The notes under the pieces: model-generated
Seen by the model: the letters and a program-made list of their open reading frames with translations, nothing else
Databases searched by the model: none
What the model was told of the DNA's origin: nothing
Shown: in pieces, positions 36,252 to 43,982 of the stretch
How the letters are laid out: each line of letters begins with the position of its first letter
How positions within the stretch are numbered: the first letter of the stretch is position 1
Position numbers and translations under genes: made by a program
Source of the DNA: Verrucomicrobiota bacterium
GTDB lineage: Bacteria > Verrucomicrobiota > Verrucomicrobiia > Opitutales > Opitutaceae
Reading direction: 5' to 3'
Assembly (NCBI GenBank): GCA_023391285.1
Contig: JAEWBF010000067.1
Coordinates: 1 to 64,000, forward strand
DNA: 64,000 bases

Positions 36252-36341
36252 ACCACGAATGGACACGAATTCACACGAATAGACGTCCCAGACATCGATC
36301 CGCGGTGCATCTATTCGTGTGAATTCGTGTCCATTCGTGGT
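36252..36341. repeat. Perfect 31-bp inverted repeat
   Basis: Arm 36252-36282 and arm 36311-36341 are exact reverse complements over 31 bases, with a 28-bp spacer. Each arm contains iterated CACGAAT / ATTCGTG units (ACCACGAATGGACACGAATT). The element fills the 120-bp gap between the EstC-like gene ending at 36353 and the CE1 gene starting at 36232. It lacks a terminal T run on either strand, so it is not a typical intrinsic terminator; a REP-like or small mobile element fits better. Confidence 0.9.
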
Positions 36342-36352
36342 TCTTCAATGCA

Positions 36353-37150
36353 TTATTTCGCAACGGGCGAATTCCGGTCGTTCACCGCTTCGAGCATGAG
36401 CACCGACAATCCCTTCGGGTCTTCGAGCATCGCGGTGTGGGAGCCGGGGAAAGTGCGCACGGTCCAGCCGCGGGCGACCGCGTTCTTCCAATTCTGGTCG
36501 CGTGCGGCACGTTCTTTGGGGTCCTGGTCGGCGGCGATGAACGGCACGTAGGTGACGTTGAGCTTGAATGCCGCGGGATTATTGTAGGCGACGGGCTCGG
36601 TCGACGTGCCGATCGGATGGCCGACATTGTGCGGATACTTCGTCGGATTCTCGTTCAGCCAGGGCTGCATACGCCGGCCATTTTTCACCACCATGTCCGC
36701 CGGCGGACCACCTTGGCGGGAGAAACCGCTTTCGCCGTCGTTGGGCACGGCGGCATCGAAGAACATCACGTGCCGGATGCGTTCGGGAATGCGATTCATT
36801 ACTCCCGTGATCACACGTCCGCCGTAGCTGTGGCCGGTGAGCACGACGTCGTGCAGATCCTCGAAGAGGATCGTGTTCACCACGTCGTTGATGTGCGTGG
36901 TGAGGTTCACGCCTTCGGCGCTGAGGTGCGAACGCTCACCGAGCGCAGTCAGCGTGACGCGGTAAACCGTGTGGCCTTTTTCGAGAAGATATTTGCCGGT
37001 TTCCTTCCATTCGTAGCCGCCTGCGGTTGCGCCGTGAACGATGACGAAGGTGTATTTCTCCGACTGTTCGGCGGCGCGAACGAAGTTGGGAGCGAGCGCG
37101 AGGACGCTCGCGAAAAGGACGACAGCCAACCGGTAGGGTATCCGTTTCAT
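36353..37150 (-). CDS. Secreted alpha/beta hydrolase, EstC/HNL-like (paralogue 2)
   Basis: A 265-residue protein with a signal peptide (LAVVLFASVLALAPNFVRAA). It is a close relative of the hydrolase at 23154, sharing VIVHGATAGGYEW, LTALGERSHL, THINDVVNTILFEDLHDVVL, LTGHSYGGRV (Ser about 108) and the C-terminal TFPGSHTAMLEDPKG with the catalytic-type His. MKRIPYRLAV at 37150 gives the basic N-terminus; the in-frame ATG at 37174 adds eight residues. It lies 32 bp after the GH51 gene. The acyl substrate is unknown. Confidence 0.84.
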   Translation of the reverse strand: MKRIPYRLAVVLFASVLALAPNFVRAAEQSEKYTFVIVHGATAGGYEWKETGKYLLEKGHTVYRVTLTALGERSHLSAEGVNLTTHINDVVNTILFEDLHDVVLTGHSYGGRVITGVMNRIPERIRHVMFFDAAVPNDGESGFSRQGGPPADMVVKNGRRMQPWLNENPTKYPHNVGHPIGTSTEPVAYNNPAAFKLNVTYVPFIAADQDPKERAARDQNWKNAVARGWTVRTFPGSHTAMLEDPKGLSVLMLEAVNDRNSPVAK

Positions 37151-37182
37151 GGGGGCAACAGGGGTTGAGACCAAAGCTCCGG

Positions 37183-38736
37183 TTATTTCCTCACCGGGAT
37201 CTCGAGCTGGGTGAAGGAGTGCGCCGGAAAGGTGTGGCTGATCCGGTTGCCGGTGAAGGTCAGATCGCTGGTCGCGATGCGGACCTTTTCTTCGGTGGCG
37301 GTGTTCGTGACTTCGATCGAATCGGAGTGGATGAGATGGACGCGAGCTTGTCCGGCATAGGTGCCGGATTGCAGCTCGATGTCAGCCGGGAGGGCGTCGG
37401 TCTCGCTGCGGTTCACGACATTGATCACGACCTTGTCGCCGGATTCGTTCAGCACTGCGGTGACATCGAGATACGGGATGTCCTTGAACACCTTGTTGCT
37501 GTAACGATCGACGCGGGTGTAGACGTCGAGCGACGTGCCGCGGCAGTTGTTCGAGTAGAGGTAGAACGGATAATACAGCGACGTCTTGTAATCGCCTTCG
37601 GGCGTGATGCCGACGAGCGCGGTGAGGAATGTCAGATTCGCCATCTTCACGATGTCGGCGTGGCGGATGAACGAGTTGAGGTGCTGAGCGAGCAGCAACG
37701 GGCCGGCGATGGAATTGCTGCGCGCGCCGTATTCGTCGAACGAGATGTAGATCGGTCGCTCCGTTTCGGATTTGACCATGGCCTTCTGAATCTGACCGCG
37801 GACGACTTCGATGATGCGATCGATCTCCATGCCGATCGACATCTCGTCGGAAAACGTAGGCTTATCGATCGCCCGCAGAACTTGGAAGACGTAGCGGTGA
37901 AGCGAAATGTAGTCGATGTAGCCGGCCATCTGATCGAGCACGTAGTCGTTCCAATCCGTCCAGCCGTCCTTGGGATCATACCGCTTCGTCACCAAAGGGT
38001 AATTCGAGGAGCCGGCGGCCACCAAAAGAATCTTCTCGTCGACGGCCCGCATCATCTTGGCGGCTTCGATGGCGAACTTCGTGTAGTCTTCCTTGTTCTT
38101 GTAACCGAGCTGCCACGGACCATCGGGTTCGTTGCCCAACGCCCAGTATTTCACGTTGTAGGGCTCCGCGCGCCCATGTTTCGCGCGGAGATCCGCGTAG
38201 CGCGTTCCGACGGGCGCGTTGCAGTATTCGACCCAGTGAGCGGCGTCCTCGATCGTGCCGGTGCCGGCATTGATGCAGATGAAATTGGCCGCACCCACGA
38301 GATTGCAGAAATGCGCATATTCATCGGTGCCCATCTGGTTCGTTTCCTTCCGCGTGCGCGAAAGGTCCAGAGTCACCGGCCGCTGGTCTTTCGGACCGAT
38401 GCCGTCTTTCCAGTTGTAGCCGGAGACGAAATTCCCGCCCGGCCAGCGCACGGCCGTGACTTTCAGATCCTTGATCTGTTGAAGGTATTCTTTGCGAAAG
38501 CCGTTTTCGTCCGATCGCGGAGAATCTGGATCGTAGAGCGGACCATAGACCACGCGGAAGCGACTGTCGTCTCCACGGCTGAGCGGCTCGAGGAAGCTAC
38601 CGTAAATATTGGGATCGATCTCGCTGATGGTGCGATCGAGGTCGACTTTGATCAGCGCCGGCTGCGCGGCAAAAAGAGTTCCGACGGTCGAGCCCGCTAG
38701 GAGGAGGGAGGAAACGAGAATGCTCAGTTTTTTCAC
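37183..38736 (-). CDS. Secreted GH51 alpha-L-arabinofuranosidase
   Basis: A 517-residue protein with a signal peptide (LSILVSSLLLAGSTVGTLFA), then the GH51 TIM barrel and a C-terminal beta-sandwich. IDPNIYGSFLEPL, VRWPGGNFVSGYNW, acid/base Glu in WALGNEPDGPWQ (about 203) and nucleophile Glu in ISFDEYGARS (about 335) are all in place. It should remove arabinofuranosyl side chains from arabinoxylan or arabinan. Start codon is GTG (38736). A TTTACC element lies immediately before it on the coding strand. Most GH51 enzymes lack a signal peptide, so export here suggests action in the periplasm. Confidence 0.92.
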   Translation of the reverse strand: MKKLSILVSSLLLAGSTVGTLFAAQPALIKVDLDRTISEIDPNIYGSFLEPLSRGDDSRFRVVYGPLYDPDSPRSDENGFRKEYLQQIKDLKVTAVRWPGGNFVSGYNWKDGIGPKDQRPVTLDLSRTRKETNQMGTDEYAHFCNLVGAANFICINAGTGTIEDAAHWVEYCNAPVGTRYADLRAKHGRAEPYNVKYWALGNEPDGPWQLGYKNKEDYTKFAIEAAKMMRAVDEKILLVAAGSSNYPLVTKRYDPKDGWTDWNDYVLDQMAGYIDYISLHRYVFQVLRAIDKPTFSDEMSIGMEIDRIIEVVRGQIQKAMVKSETERPIYISFDEYGARSNSIAGPLLLAQHLNSFIRHADIVKMANLTFLTALVGITPEGDYKTSLYYPFYLYSNNCRGTSLDVYTRVDRYSNKVFKDIPYLDVTAVLNESGDKVVINVVNRSETDALPADIELQSGTYAGQARVHLIHSDSIEVTNTATEEKVRIATSDLTFTGNRISHTFPAHSFTQLEIPVRK

Positions 38737-38890
38737 GGGGTAAACGGTTGGGGGTTGAGTTTAACGGTGGGGAACACGCCGAGCATGGCGCGTAGGCGGG
38801 GTGAAAGTTGCGGAACGGTTCCGCGACCAATCGAACAACGGCAAATCCCCGGCAATCGCACGCATGCGTCGCCGGGGCTGCAGGACAAAA

Positions 38891-39847
38891 TCAGTTCGCC
38901 GCTTTCGGTTTCAAGAAACCGTTGTGGTCGAGCCAGTGCGTAAAGGGTTCGAACCAGTAGTAGGTCGGGTGGCCGGGATAGCCCATGCCGAAGCCGTGGC
39001 CGCCATCCTGGTAGAGGTGGAATTCCACCGGCTTCTTGGCGTCATACCACGACTTGATCAGGCCGAACTGACCGTTGAAAAGAAAGTCGTCCACCGCGAT
39101 CGCCACGAACAGCGGTGGCGCGTTCTCCGGCACTTCGACCGGCCCCATGCCGCCGTAAATGGGTGCGATGAACGCGAGCTTCATGGTCTTGGAATTGAGC
39201 GTCGCGTGCATCGTCAAACCGGCGCCGGCCGAGAAACCGACCATGCCAATGCGATTGGTATCGACGCCCCATTTCTCCGCGTTCTTCAGGATCAGCGCGT
39301 AGGCCGCCTCGGCGTCGGCGAGCTGGTTGGTGAGGTCGAAACGCGGGCGCGGGGGCGGCGGGGGCGGATTTTCGCCACCGGCAGGCGGAGTCACGGCGGC
39401 GAAGGTGCGGTTCATCGACTCGCGCAAACCTTCGAGCGTGGGCGGGGTCGGGTTGAGGCGGTATTTGAGCACGAAGGCGGCGATGCCGCGCTCGTTGAGG
39501 GCCTTGGCGATTTTCCAGCCTTCGTTGTTGATCGACAGCCAGCGGTAGCCACCGCCGGGCGCGACGATCACCGCGGTGCCGTTGGCTTTGGCGGGATCAG
39601 GGAGGAAGGGCGTGAGCGTGGCCTTCGAGACGTTGCGCACCATCGGCTCGCCCCACTGGCGGAACCAGCTTTCCTCGGCCGGTTGATTCTCGACGCCGCC
39701 CGTGCCGAGCGGAATCGCGTTCGGTTCCGGAGGCGCGTCGAGCGGATGGATGGTGCCGTCTTGCGCGAAGGCCGGCGCCGCGAACGAAAACAGCGATGCG
39801 ACGGCAGCGGTTTTGATCAGTTTCCTGAGTGCTGTGGGAGTGGTCAT
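38891..39847 (-). CDS. Secreted BD-FAE/acetylesterase-like alpha/beta hydrolase
   Basis: A 318-residue protein with a signal peptide (AAVASLFSFAAPAFAQ). Motifs: VIVAPGGGYRWLS (oxyanion), FVLKYRL, nucleophile elbow GFSAGAG (Ser about 206), then DDF and a catalytic His in YQDGGHGFGMG. This is the BD-FAE/xylan-esterase-like pattern often found beside GH43 and GH51 genes. An unusual proline-rich insertion (about 153-168, NPPPPPPRP) separates the first strand block from the nucleophile. MTTPTALRKL at 39847 is chosen over an upstream ATG at 39865. Gaps of 154 and 131 bp on the two sides could hold their own promoters. Confidence 0.83.
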   Translation of the reverse strand: MTTPTALRKLIKTAAVASLFSFAAPAFAQDGTIHPLDAPPEPNAIPLGTGGVENQPAEESWFRQWGEPMVRNVSKATLTPFLPDPAKANGTAVIVAPGGGYRWLSINNEGWKIAKALNERGIAAFVLKYRLNPTPPTLEGLRESMNRTFAAVTPPAGGENPPPPPPRPRFDLTNQLADAEAAYALILKNAEKWGVDTNRIGMVGFSAGAGLTMHATLNSKTMKLAFIAPIYGGMGPVEVPENAPPLFVAIAVDDFLFNGQFGLIKSWYDAKKPVEFHLYQDGGHGFGMGYPGHPTYYWFEPFTHWLDHNGFLKPKAAN

Positions 39848-39889
39848 GTAGGGGCTATGAGACAAACCTGGTAAACGAGGGTTACGTTC

Positions 39890-39921
39890 GAGCGGACCGA
39901 ATCGGTGGATGCGGTCCGCTC
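39890..39921 (-). terminator. Hairpin between GH43-esterase fusion and BD-FAE-like gene
   Basis: GAGCGGACC (39890-39898) and GGTCCGCTC (39913-39921) pair perfectly over 9 bp around a 14-nt loop. It lies 58 bp downstream of the fusion gene. There is no T run after it, so termination could be partial or Rho-linked; it may also simply be an mRNA end-protecting stem. Confidence 0.45.
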
Positions 39922-39978
39922 AAACGGGGTTCCCGGTTAGTTTCAGCTCCCTTCAACCCGCGCAAACGAAGTGCTGCT

Positions 39979-42366
39979 TCACCGTAACGCTGGCGCCTCA
40001 ACGAGGCGGCGCGCCAGCTCCGGCGTCTGCGTGAGGTGCACCACGTGGTCGCCTTCCATGATCTGCGCCGTCCAGCCGCGCTCTTTCGCGCGTTCGTAGA
40101 AGCGGAAGAATCCGTCCTGCTCGGCCGATTTCCCTTTGTCGACGGTGAGGATGTAAGTCGTCGGAATCCGCCGCGCCTCCTCCTGATTTTCGAGAACGAT
40201 CGGCTGCGTAAACGTTTTCTCCGGCTGCGGCACGACATGCGGCACGGGCCGCCCGGCTTGGTTGCCAATCGAGAAGAAACCATTCACGGCGCGACGTTGC
40301 GGACGCCCCTCACCCATCGCGGTCTGCGCGCTTTCGCCGTTTTCCGGGAGAAAAGCGTCGAGGTAGATCACGTGGTTCAAGCGCGATGCGACCCGGTCCG
40401 CAACTCCCGTCACCACCATGCCGCCATAGCTGTGACCAACGAGCACGACGTCCCGCAGGTCTTCCCACTCGATGAAGTTCACGACGTCCTGAATGTGCGT
40501 CTTCAAATCGATTTCAGGCGTGGCCAGGTGCACGCGGTCGCCCTGCCCGGTCAGCGTCACGCGATGCACCGTGTGGCCGTCGGCCTGCAATGCTTGCGCG
40601 AGTTGCTTGTGCTCCCAACCGCCGGCCCACGCACCGTGAACGATGACGAAGGTAAGCTTGCCGTCCGCACGAGCTTTGGTGGCGGCAGAACTCTCCGTGC
40701 GATCGAGTCTCGCGTGCACGCCTACGGTGGCGCCGACGAATCCGCCCGCCACTTCGGTGGTGAGCAAGGTCGCGTCCGCGTCAGCGACGAGCGTTTTCCA
40801 CTCACGTCCGTCCGTCGAATAACTGAAGGAACACGTGCCGCCCTTCGCTTCCACGCGCAGTTGGAGGCTCTTCGTCGCCGCCGGAAGTTTCACCGAGCCG
40901 ATCGTTTCCGGCGCGCTGCGTGCGAGCTTTTCGAGATAGAGCACGACGTCGTTGCCGTCGCGTTTCGCGGCGAGGAAATAGTGGAAGCGCTCGCCTTGGA
41001 ACACCGTGAGTCCTGCGGAGACGCCCGTGGCCGTGGGAATATCGAGGGACGTCGTCGCGGAGTAGTTTGCATGCTGCACGCGACGGGCGACGAAGCTCGG
41101 ATTGCCATTGCCCGACAACGTCTCGCTGCTCGGCTCGAGCACCAGCTTGCCGGCGTTGAGCTTCCACCAGGTTTCACGCGGTGCCCGCAACATGATCCAC
41201 GGCATCGCCAGCGAGACTTGGTCGAACTCGTCGCGCCAGGTGAAGTTGCCGTTGAGCGGAACCGGGCCGGTTTTGACGGAAGCGCCGGCGGGAGTCTTCG
41301 CGACCAGCGGCACGCGTTTGCCGCTTTCCAGGATGCGCGGCCAGCCGCCTTCCGGCCAATCGACGGGCAAAAGGAATGTCTCGCGACCCATCGGCGAATG
41401 GCGTGCATCAAAAGGACGCACCGCGAGGAAAACCGCCCACCAGTTCTTGTCGGGTCCGACCACGAGATCGGCGTGGCCGGTCGAGGTGACGGCGAAGGGC
41501 ACATTCGCGGGGAGGCCTTTCTGGGTGATAATCGGATTGTTCTCCCACGGCGTGTAAGGCCCATCCACCGCGCGACTGCGGAAAATCACCTGCGTGTGAT
41601 TCACGCTCGTGCCGCCTTCCGCGCAACAAAGGTAATACCAGCCGTCCTTTTTGTAGATGTGCGGGCCTTCGATCCACACGGGCTTCTGCGAGATATCGAC
41701 ACCGCCATTCACAAGGAGCTTGCGCGGCCCGATCATGCGCCGCGCGCCGGGATCGAACTCCTGGATCCAGATCGCCCGGTGCCCGTCGTAACGCGGCGTC
41801 TCCGCCGGCGCGCCGTTGTTCAGCATCCAGGCGCGTCCATCATCGTCGAAAAACAACGACGGATCGATGCCTTCGAAATCCAGCCAGGTCGGATCGGACC
41901 ACGGCCCCGCCGGATTGGTCGCAGTCATCACGAAGTTTCCTCCAGCATCGATCATCGTGCACACGACGTAGAACACGCCGTTGTGATAGCTGATCGCCGG
42001 CGCGAAGATCGCGCGCGAGACACCAACCTTGTCGTAGGGCAGCTGCTGCGGGCGATCGATGACATGACCGATCTGCTTCCAATTCACCAAGTCGCGGCTG
42101 TGAAAAATCGGAATGCCCGGGAAATACGCAAAGGTGGAGTTGATGAGGTAGTAGTCCTCGCCCACCTGCGTGATGCTCGGATCCGGATAGAAACCGGTGA
42201 GAATCGGATTGCGAAACTCGTCCGACGCCAGTTCGGCCTTGGGCACGGGATCGTTCCCGGCATATTCGAACCAGTCGAACGCGGCGGAGCGCGGCGACTG
42301 GGCGAACAGCGAGCTGCCCGCAAACCACAACGAGAGGAGACCGACGAGGGCTGTGCGATATTTCAT
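39979..42366 (-). CDS. GH43 glycosidase fused to an EstC-like alpha/beta hydrolase
   Basis: One uninterrupted 795-residue frame encodes two enzymes behind one signal peptide (LVGLLSLWFAGSSLFAQ). Residues about 45-345 are a GH43 propeller with TGFYPDPSI (base Asp about 62), EGIDPSLFF (Asp about 168) and VWIEGPHIY (acid Glu about 233); 370-555 is a GH43-type C-terminal sandwich (FTWRDEFDQ, FSYSTDGREWK). After a short linker (about 558-570), residues 571-795 are an EstC/HNL-like hydrolase, related to the genes at 23154 and 36353, with FVIVHGAWAGGWE, VGHSYGGMV (Ser about 646) and GDHVVHL (His about 774). GH43 plus this hydrolase type in one chain is not a build I know. Confidence 0.9.
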   Translation of the reverse strand: MKYRTALVGLLSLWFAGSSLFAQSPRSAAFDWFEYAGNDPVPKAELASDEFRNPILTGFYPDPSITQVGEDYYLINSTFAYFPGIPIFHSRDLVNWKQIGHVIDRPQQLPYDKVGVSRAIFAPAISYHNGVFYVVCTMIDAGGNFVMTATNPAGPWSDPTWLDFEGIDPSLFFDDDGRAWMLNNGAPAETPRYDGHRAIWIQEFDPGARRMIGPRKLLVNGGVDISQKPVWIEGPHIYKKDGWYYLCCAEGGTSVNHTQVIFRSRAVDGPYTPWENNPIITQKGLPANVPFAVTSTGHADLVVGPDKNWWAVFLAVRPFDARHSPMGRETFLLPVDWPEGGWPRILESGKRVPLVAKTPAGASVKTGPVPLNGNFTWRDEFDQVSLAMPWIMLRAPRETWWKLNAGKLVLEPSSETLSGNGNPSFVARRVQHANYSATTSLDIPTATGVSAGLTVFQGERFHYFLAAKRDGNDVVLYLEKLARSAPETIGSVKLPAATKSLQLRVEAKGGTCSFSYSTDGREWKTLVADADATLLTTEVAGGFVGATVGVHARLDRTESSAATKARADGKLTFVIVHGAWAGGWEHKQLAQALQADGHTVHRVTLTGQGDRVHLATPEIDLKTHIQDVVNFIEWEDLRDVVLVGHSYGGMVVTGVADRVASRLNHVIYLDAFLPENGESAQTAMGEGRPQRRAVNGFFSIGNQAGRPVPHVVPQPEKTFTQPIVLENQEEARRIPTTYILTVDKGKSAEQDGFFRFYERAKERGWTAQIMEGDHVVHLTQTPELARRLVEAPALR

Positions 42367-42407
42367 CAAGGAAAATTCGATACTGAAGGAGCCGATGCGG
42401 CGTTCGC

Positions 42408-43667
42408 TCAGGCCGCGCTGAAGTCCGCTCCCGACGCCAGCGCATGCGGTGCTGGCGCCGTGGATACACGCGGACGGGGCGGCGTGTCGGGCTCGTCCGC
42501 CACCCGTCGCGCCTGATTCGTCCAACGGCGATGCGCCTTGGGGCTCATGCCGAAATGCCGGCGGAAGGTGCGGAAGAACGTCCGCTCTCCAGCGAGCCCC
42601 ACCAACGCCGCGACATCGGAGGTTTTCGTCCCCGGCGCCGCGGCGATGAGCCGCGAAGCCTCCCGCATGCGGACATTGATGATGTGCTCGTGAATCGTGC
42701 GTCCCGTCTCTTGCCGAAAGGTCCGCTCCAAGCTGCGACGCGACATGCCGACGGCGCGCGCGACCACCTCCACGCTCAAGCCTGTTTCCGGGTAATGCTC
42801 GGCGATATAACTCAGCGCCCGCGCGACCCGTGGATCCGACACCGCGATCACATCGGTGCTCATTCGCGTGACCACGCCTTTCGGACGCACCGCCAGCACC
42901 GATGTCGTGGGCAGTCCGCTCATCCGCTCCTCGAGCAACGCCGCCGCCCGATATCCCATCTCCTCGAGATTCAAATCGATGCTCGAAAGCGGCACAAACG
43001 AGATGGCACAGAAGATCGAGTCGCTCACGCCAAGGATCGCGATGTCCTCCGGAACCGAAAGTTCCGCGTCCCGGCAAGCGTCGATCAAATCCACGGCGAC
43101 ACAATCGTTGAACGCGAACACGGCAGCCGGCCGCGGCAACTGTCGCAGCTCGCTCACGAGCACGCGCCGCCGCTCGCCGCTGTTCTCGAACCACGCAGAT
43201 CCTTGGCGCGTATATAACGGCGGAAGGAACCGGCAGTCGCACCCCTGCTCCGCGAGTCTCGCTTGAAAAGCCGCGAACCGATCGGCGTTTCCCGGTCGGT
43301 CGACGAAGGGCGCGCACGCAAAATGACGATGCGCCCGTTCGAGCAGGTGATCTGCCGCCAAGCGCCCAATCTCTGCCTCGTCCGGCGCAATCAGCGGCAA
43401 TCCAGTCGTTTCGGGCGTTTCGGAAAACGCCACGCAGGGAACCCCCGCATTTTCCAACTGCATCAACAATTCCGTGGACTGCGGGAACGACACGAGCAGC
43501 CCGTCGCAATGCCAGCCGTGCGGGACCGTGCCGATGCGTGCTATATCCGTGGATACGTGCCAGTCGTGTTCCCGCGCGAATCGCGCGATCCCGCGCAAGC
43601 TCGCCTCCGACACACCGGACGTGACGACGGAGATTTTTCTCGGACCAGCTGGAACGACATGAGCCAT
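42408..43667 (-). CDS. XylR-like regulator (sugar-binding domain + AraC helix-turn-helix)
   Basis: A 419-residue cytoplasmic regulator. Residues about 10-270 are a LacI/PBP1-type sugar-binding domain without an N-terminal DNA-binding part (RKISVVTSG, GLLVSFPQS, FAFNDCVAVDLIDACRD, FVPLSSIDLNLEEMGYRAA). Residues about 285-390 are the AraC double helix-turn-helix (VARAVGMSRRSLERTFRQET, ALVGLAGERTFFRTFRRHFG). This is the build of E. coli XylR, the D-xylose activator. The C-terminal 30 residues are Pro/Ala-rich. It heads the minus-strand enzyme run (41 bp before the GH43 fusion) and faces a divergent sensor-kinase gene. Xylose or arabinose as the ligand is inferred from context. Confidence 0.9.
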   Translation of the reverse strand: MAHVVPAGPRKISVVTSGVSEASLRGIARFAREHDWHVSTDIARIGTVPHGWHCDGLLVSFPQSTELLMQLENAGVPCVAFSETPETTGLPLIAPDEAEIGRLAADHLLERAHRHFACAPFVDRPGNADRFAAFQARLAEQGCDCRFLPPLYTRQGSAWFENSGERRRVLVSELRQLPRPAAVFAFNDCVAVDLIDACRDAELSVPEDIAILGVSDSIFCAISFVPLSSIDLNLEEMGYRAAALLEERMSGLPTTSVLAVRPKGVVTRMSTDVIAVSDPRVARALSYIAEHYPETGLSVEVVARAVGMSRRSLERTFRQETGRTIHEHIINVRMREASRLIAAAPGTKTSDVAALVGLAGERTFFRTFRRHFGMSPKAHRRWTNQARRVADEPDTPPRPRVSTAPAPHALASGADFSAA

Positions 43668-43982
43668 GAGGTCAGGTCTTCATTCCGGGCGCGATCGCGG
43701 CGATGCCCTGCGGCCCGCAGGAAAACAAAAGCGGAAGCGTCGCTCTTTTCGGCGAGATCATGTTTGGGGGAGGGTAAGTTCCGAAGCAGGATTCGCGTCC
43801 TCGTCGGCGTGGATCGAATACCTCATGCGCGACTCGCGATCCCGCAACGGGCCATTGGCCGTAGGTGGAACTATTACCGCGGTAATAGGCAGCGGGGCCC
43901 GATTTTCACTCGCCGACCCAAATGAACTTTACCCGCCTCGGTCGCGGAGTTCACGTTGCGACCGCGCCGTCTTCAACCCCGA
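43668..43982. promoter_or_regulatory. Divergent regulatory region, XylR-like gene / sensor kinase
   Basis: This 315-bp region without a gene separates two divergent regulatory genes. It holds a perfect 18-bp palindrome (43871-43888) and a TTTACC element (43928-43933) on the kinase side. A GGGGGAGGG purine tract lies at 43766-43774. I see no ORF with coding character in it, and no sigma-70 pair good enough to name. Confidence 0.55.
43871..43888. promoter_or_regulatory. Perfect palindrome CTATTACCGCGGTAATAG, candidate operator
   Basis: All 18 bases are self-complementary with a central CCGCGG, a shape typical of dimeric-repressor operators with a CG centre (LacI/GalR family). It stands 183 bp before the XylR-like start and 95 bp before the kinase start, so it is better placed to control the kinase gene. 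Which protein binds it is unknown. Confidence 0.6.

Noticed and set aside
38737..38890. Possible small gene in the gap between GH51 and the BD-FAE-like gene
   Set aside because: No frame with a good ribosome site and no coding-like composition.
40036..42516. 826-codon plus-strand frame opposite the GH43-esterase fusion
   Set aside because: Shadow of the minus-strand gene; Arg/His-rich composition, no recognisable motif.
42367..43509. Upstream part of the same frame as the GH43-esterase fusion, overlapping the XylR-like gene
   Set aside because: It is a frame extension inside the regulator gene; the real start with a signal peptide is at 42366.
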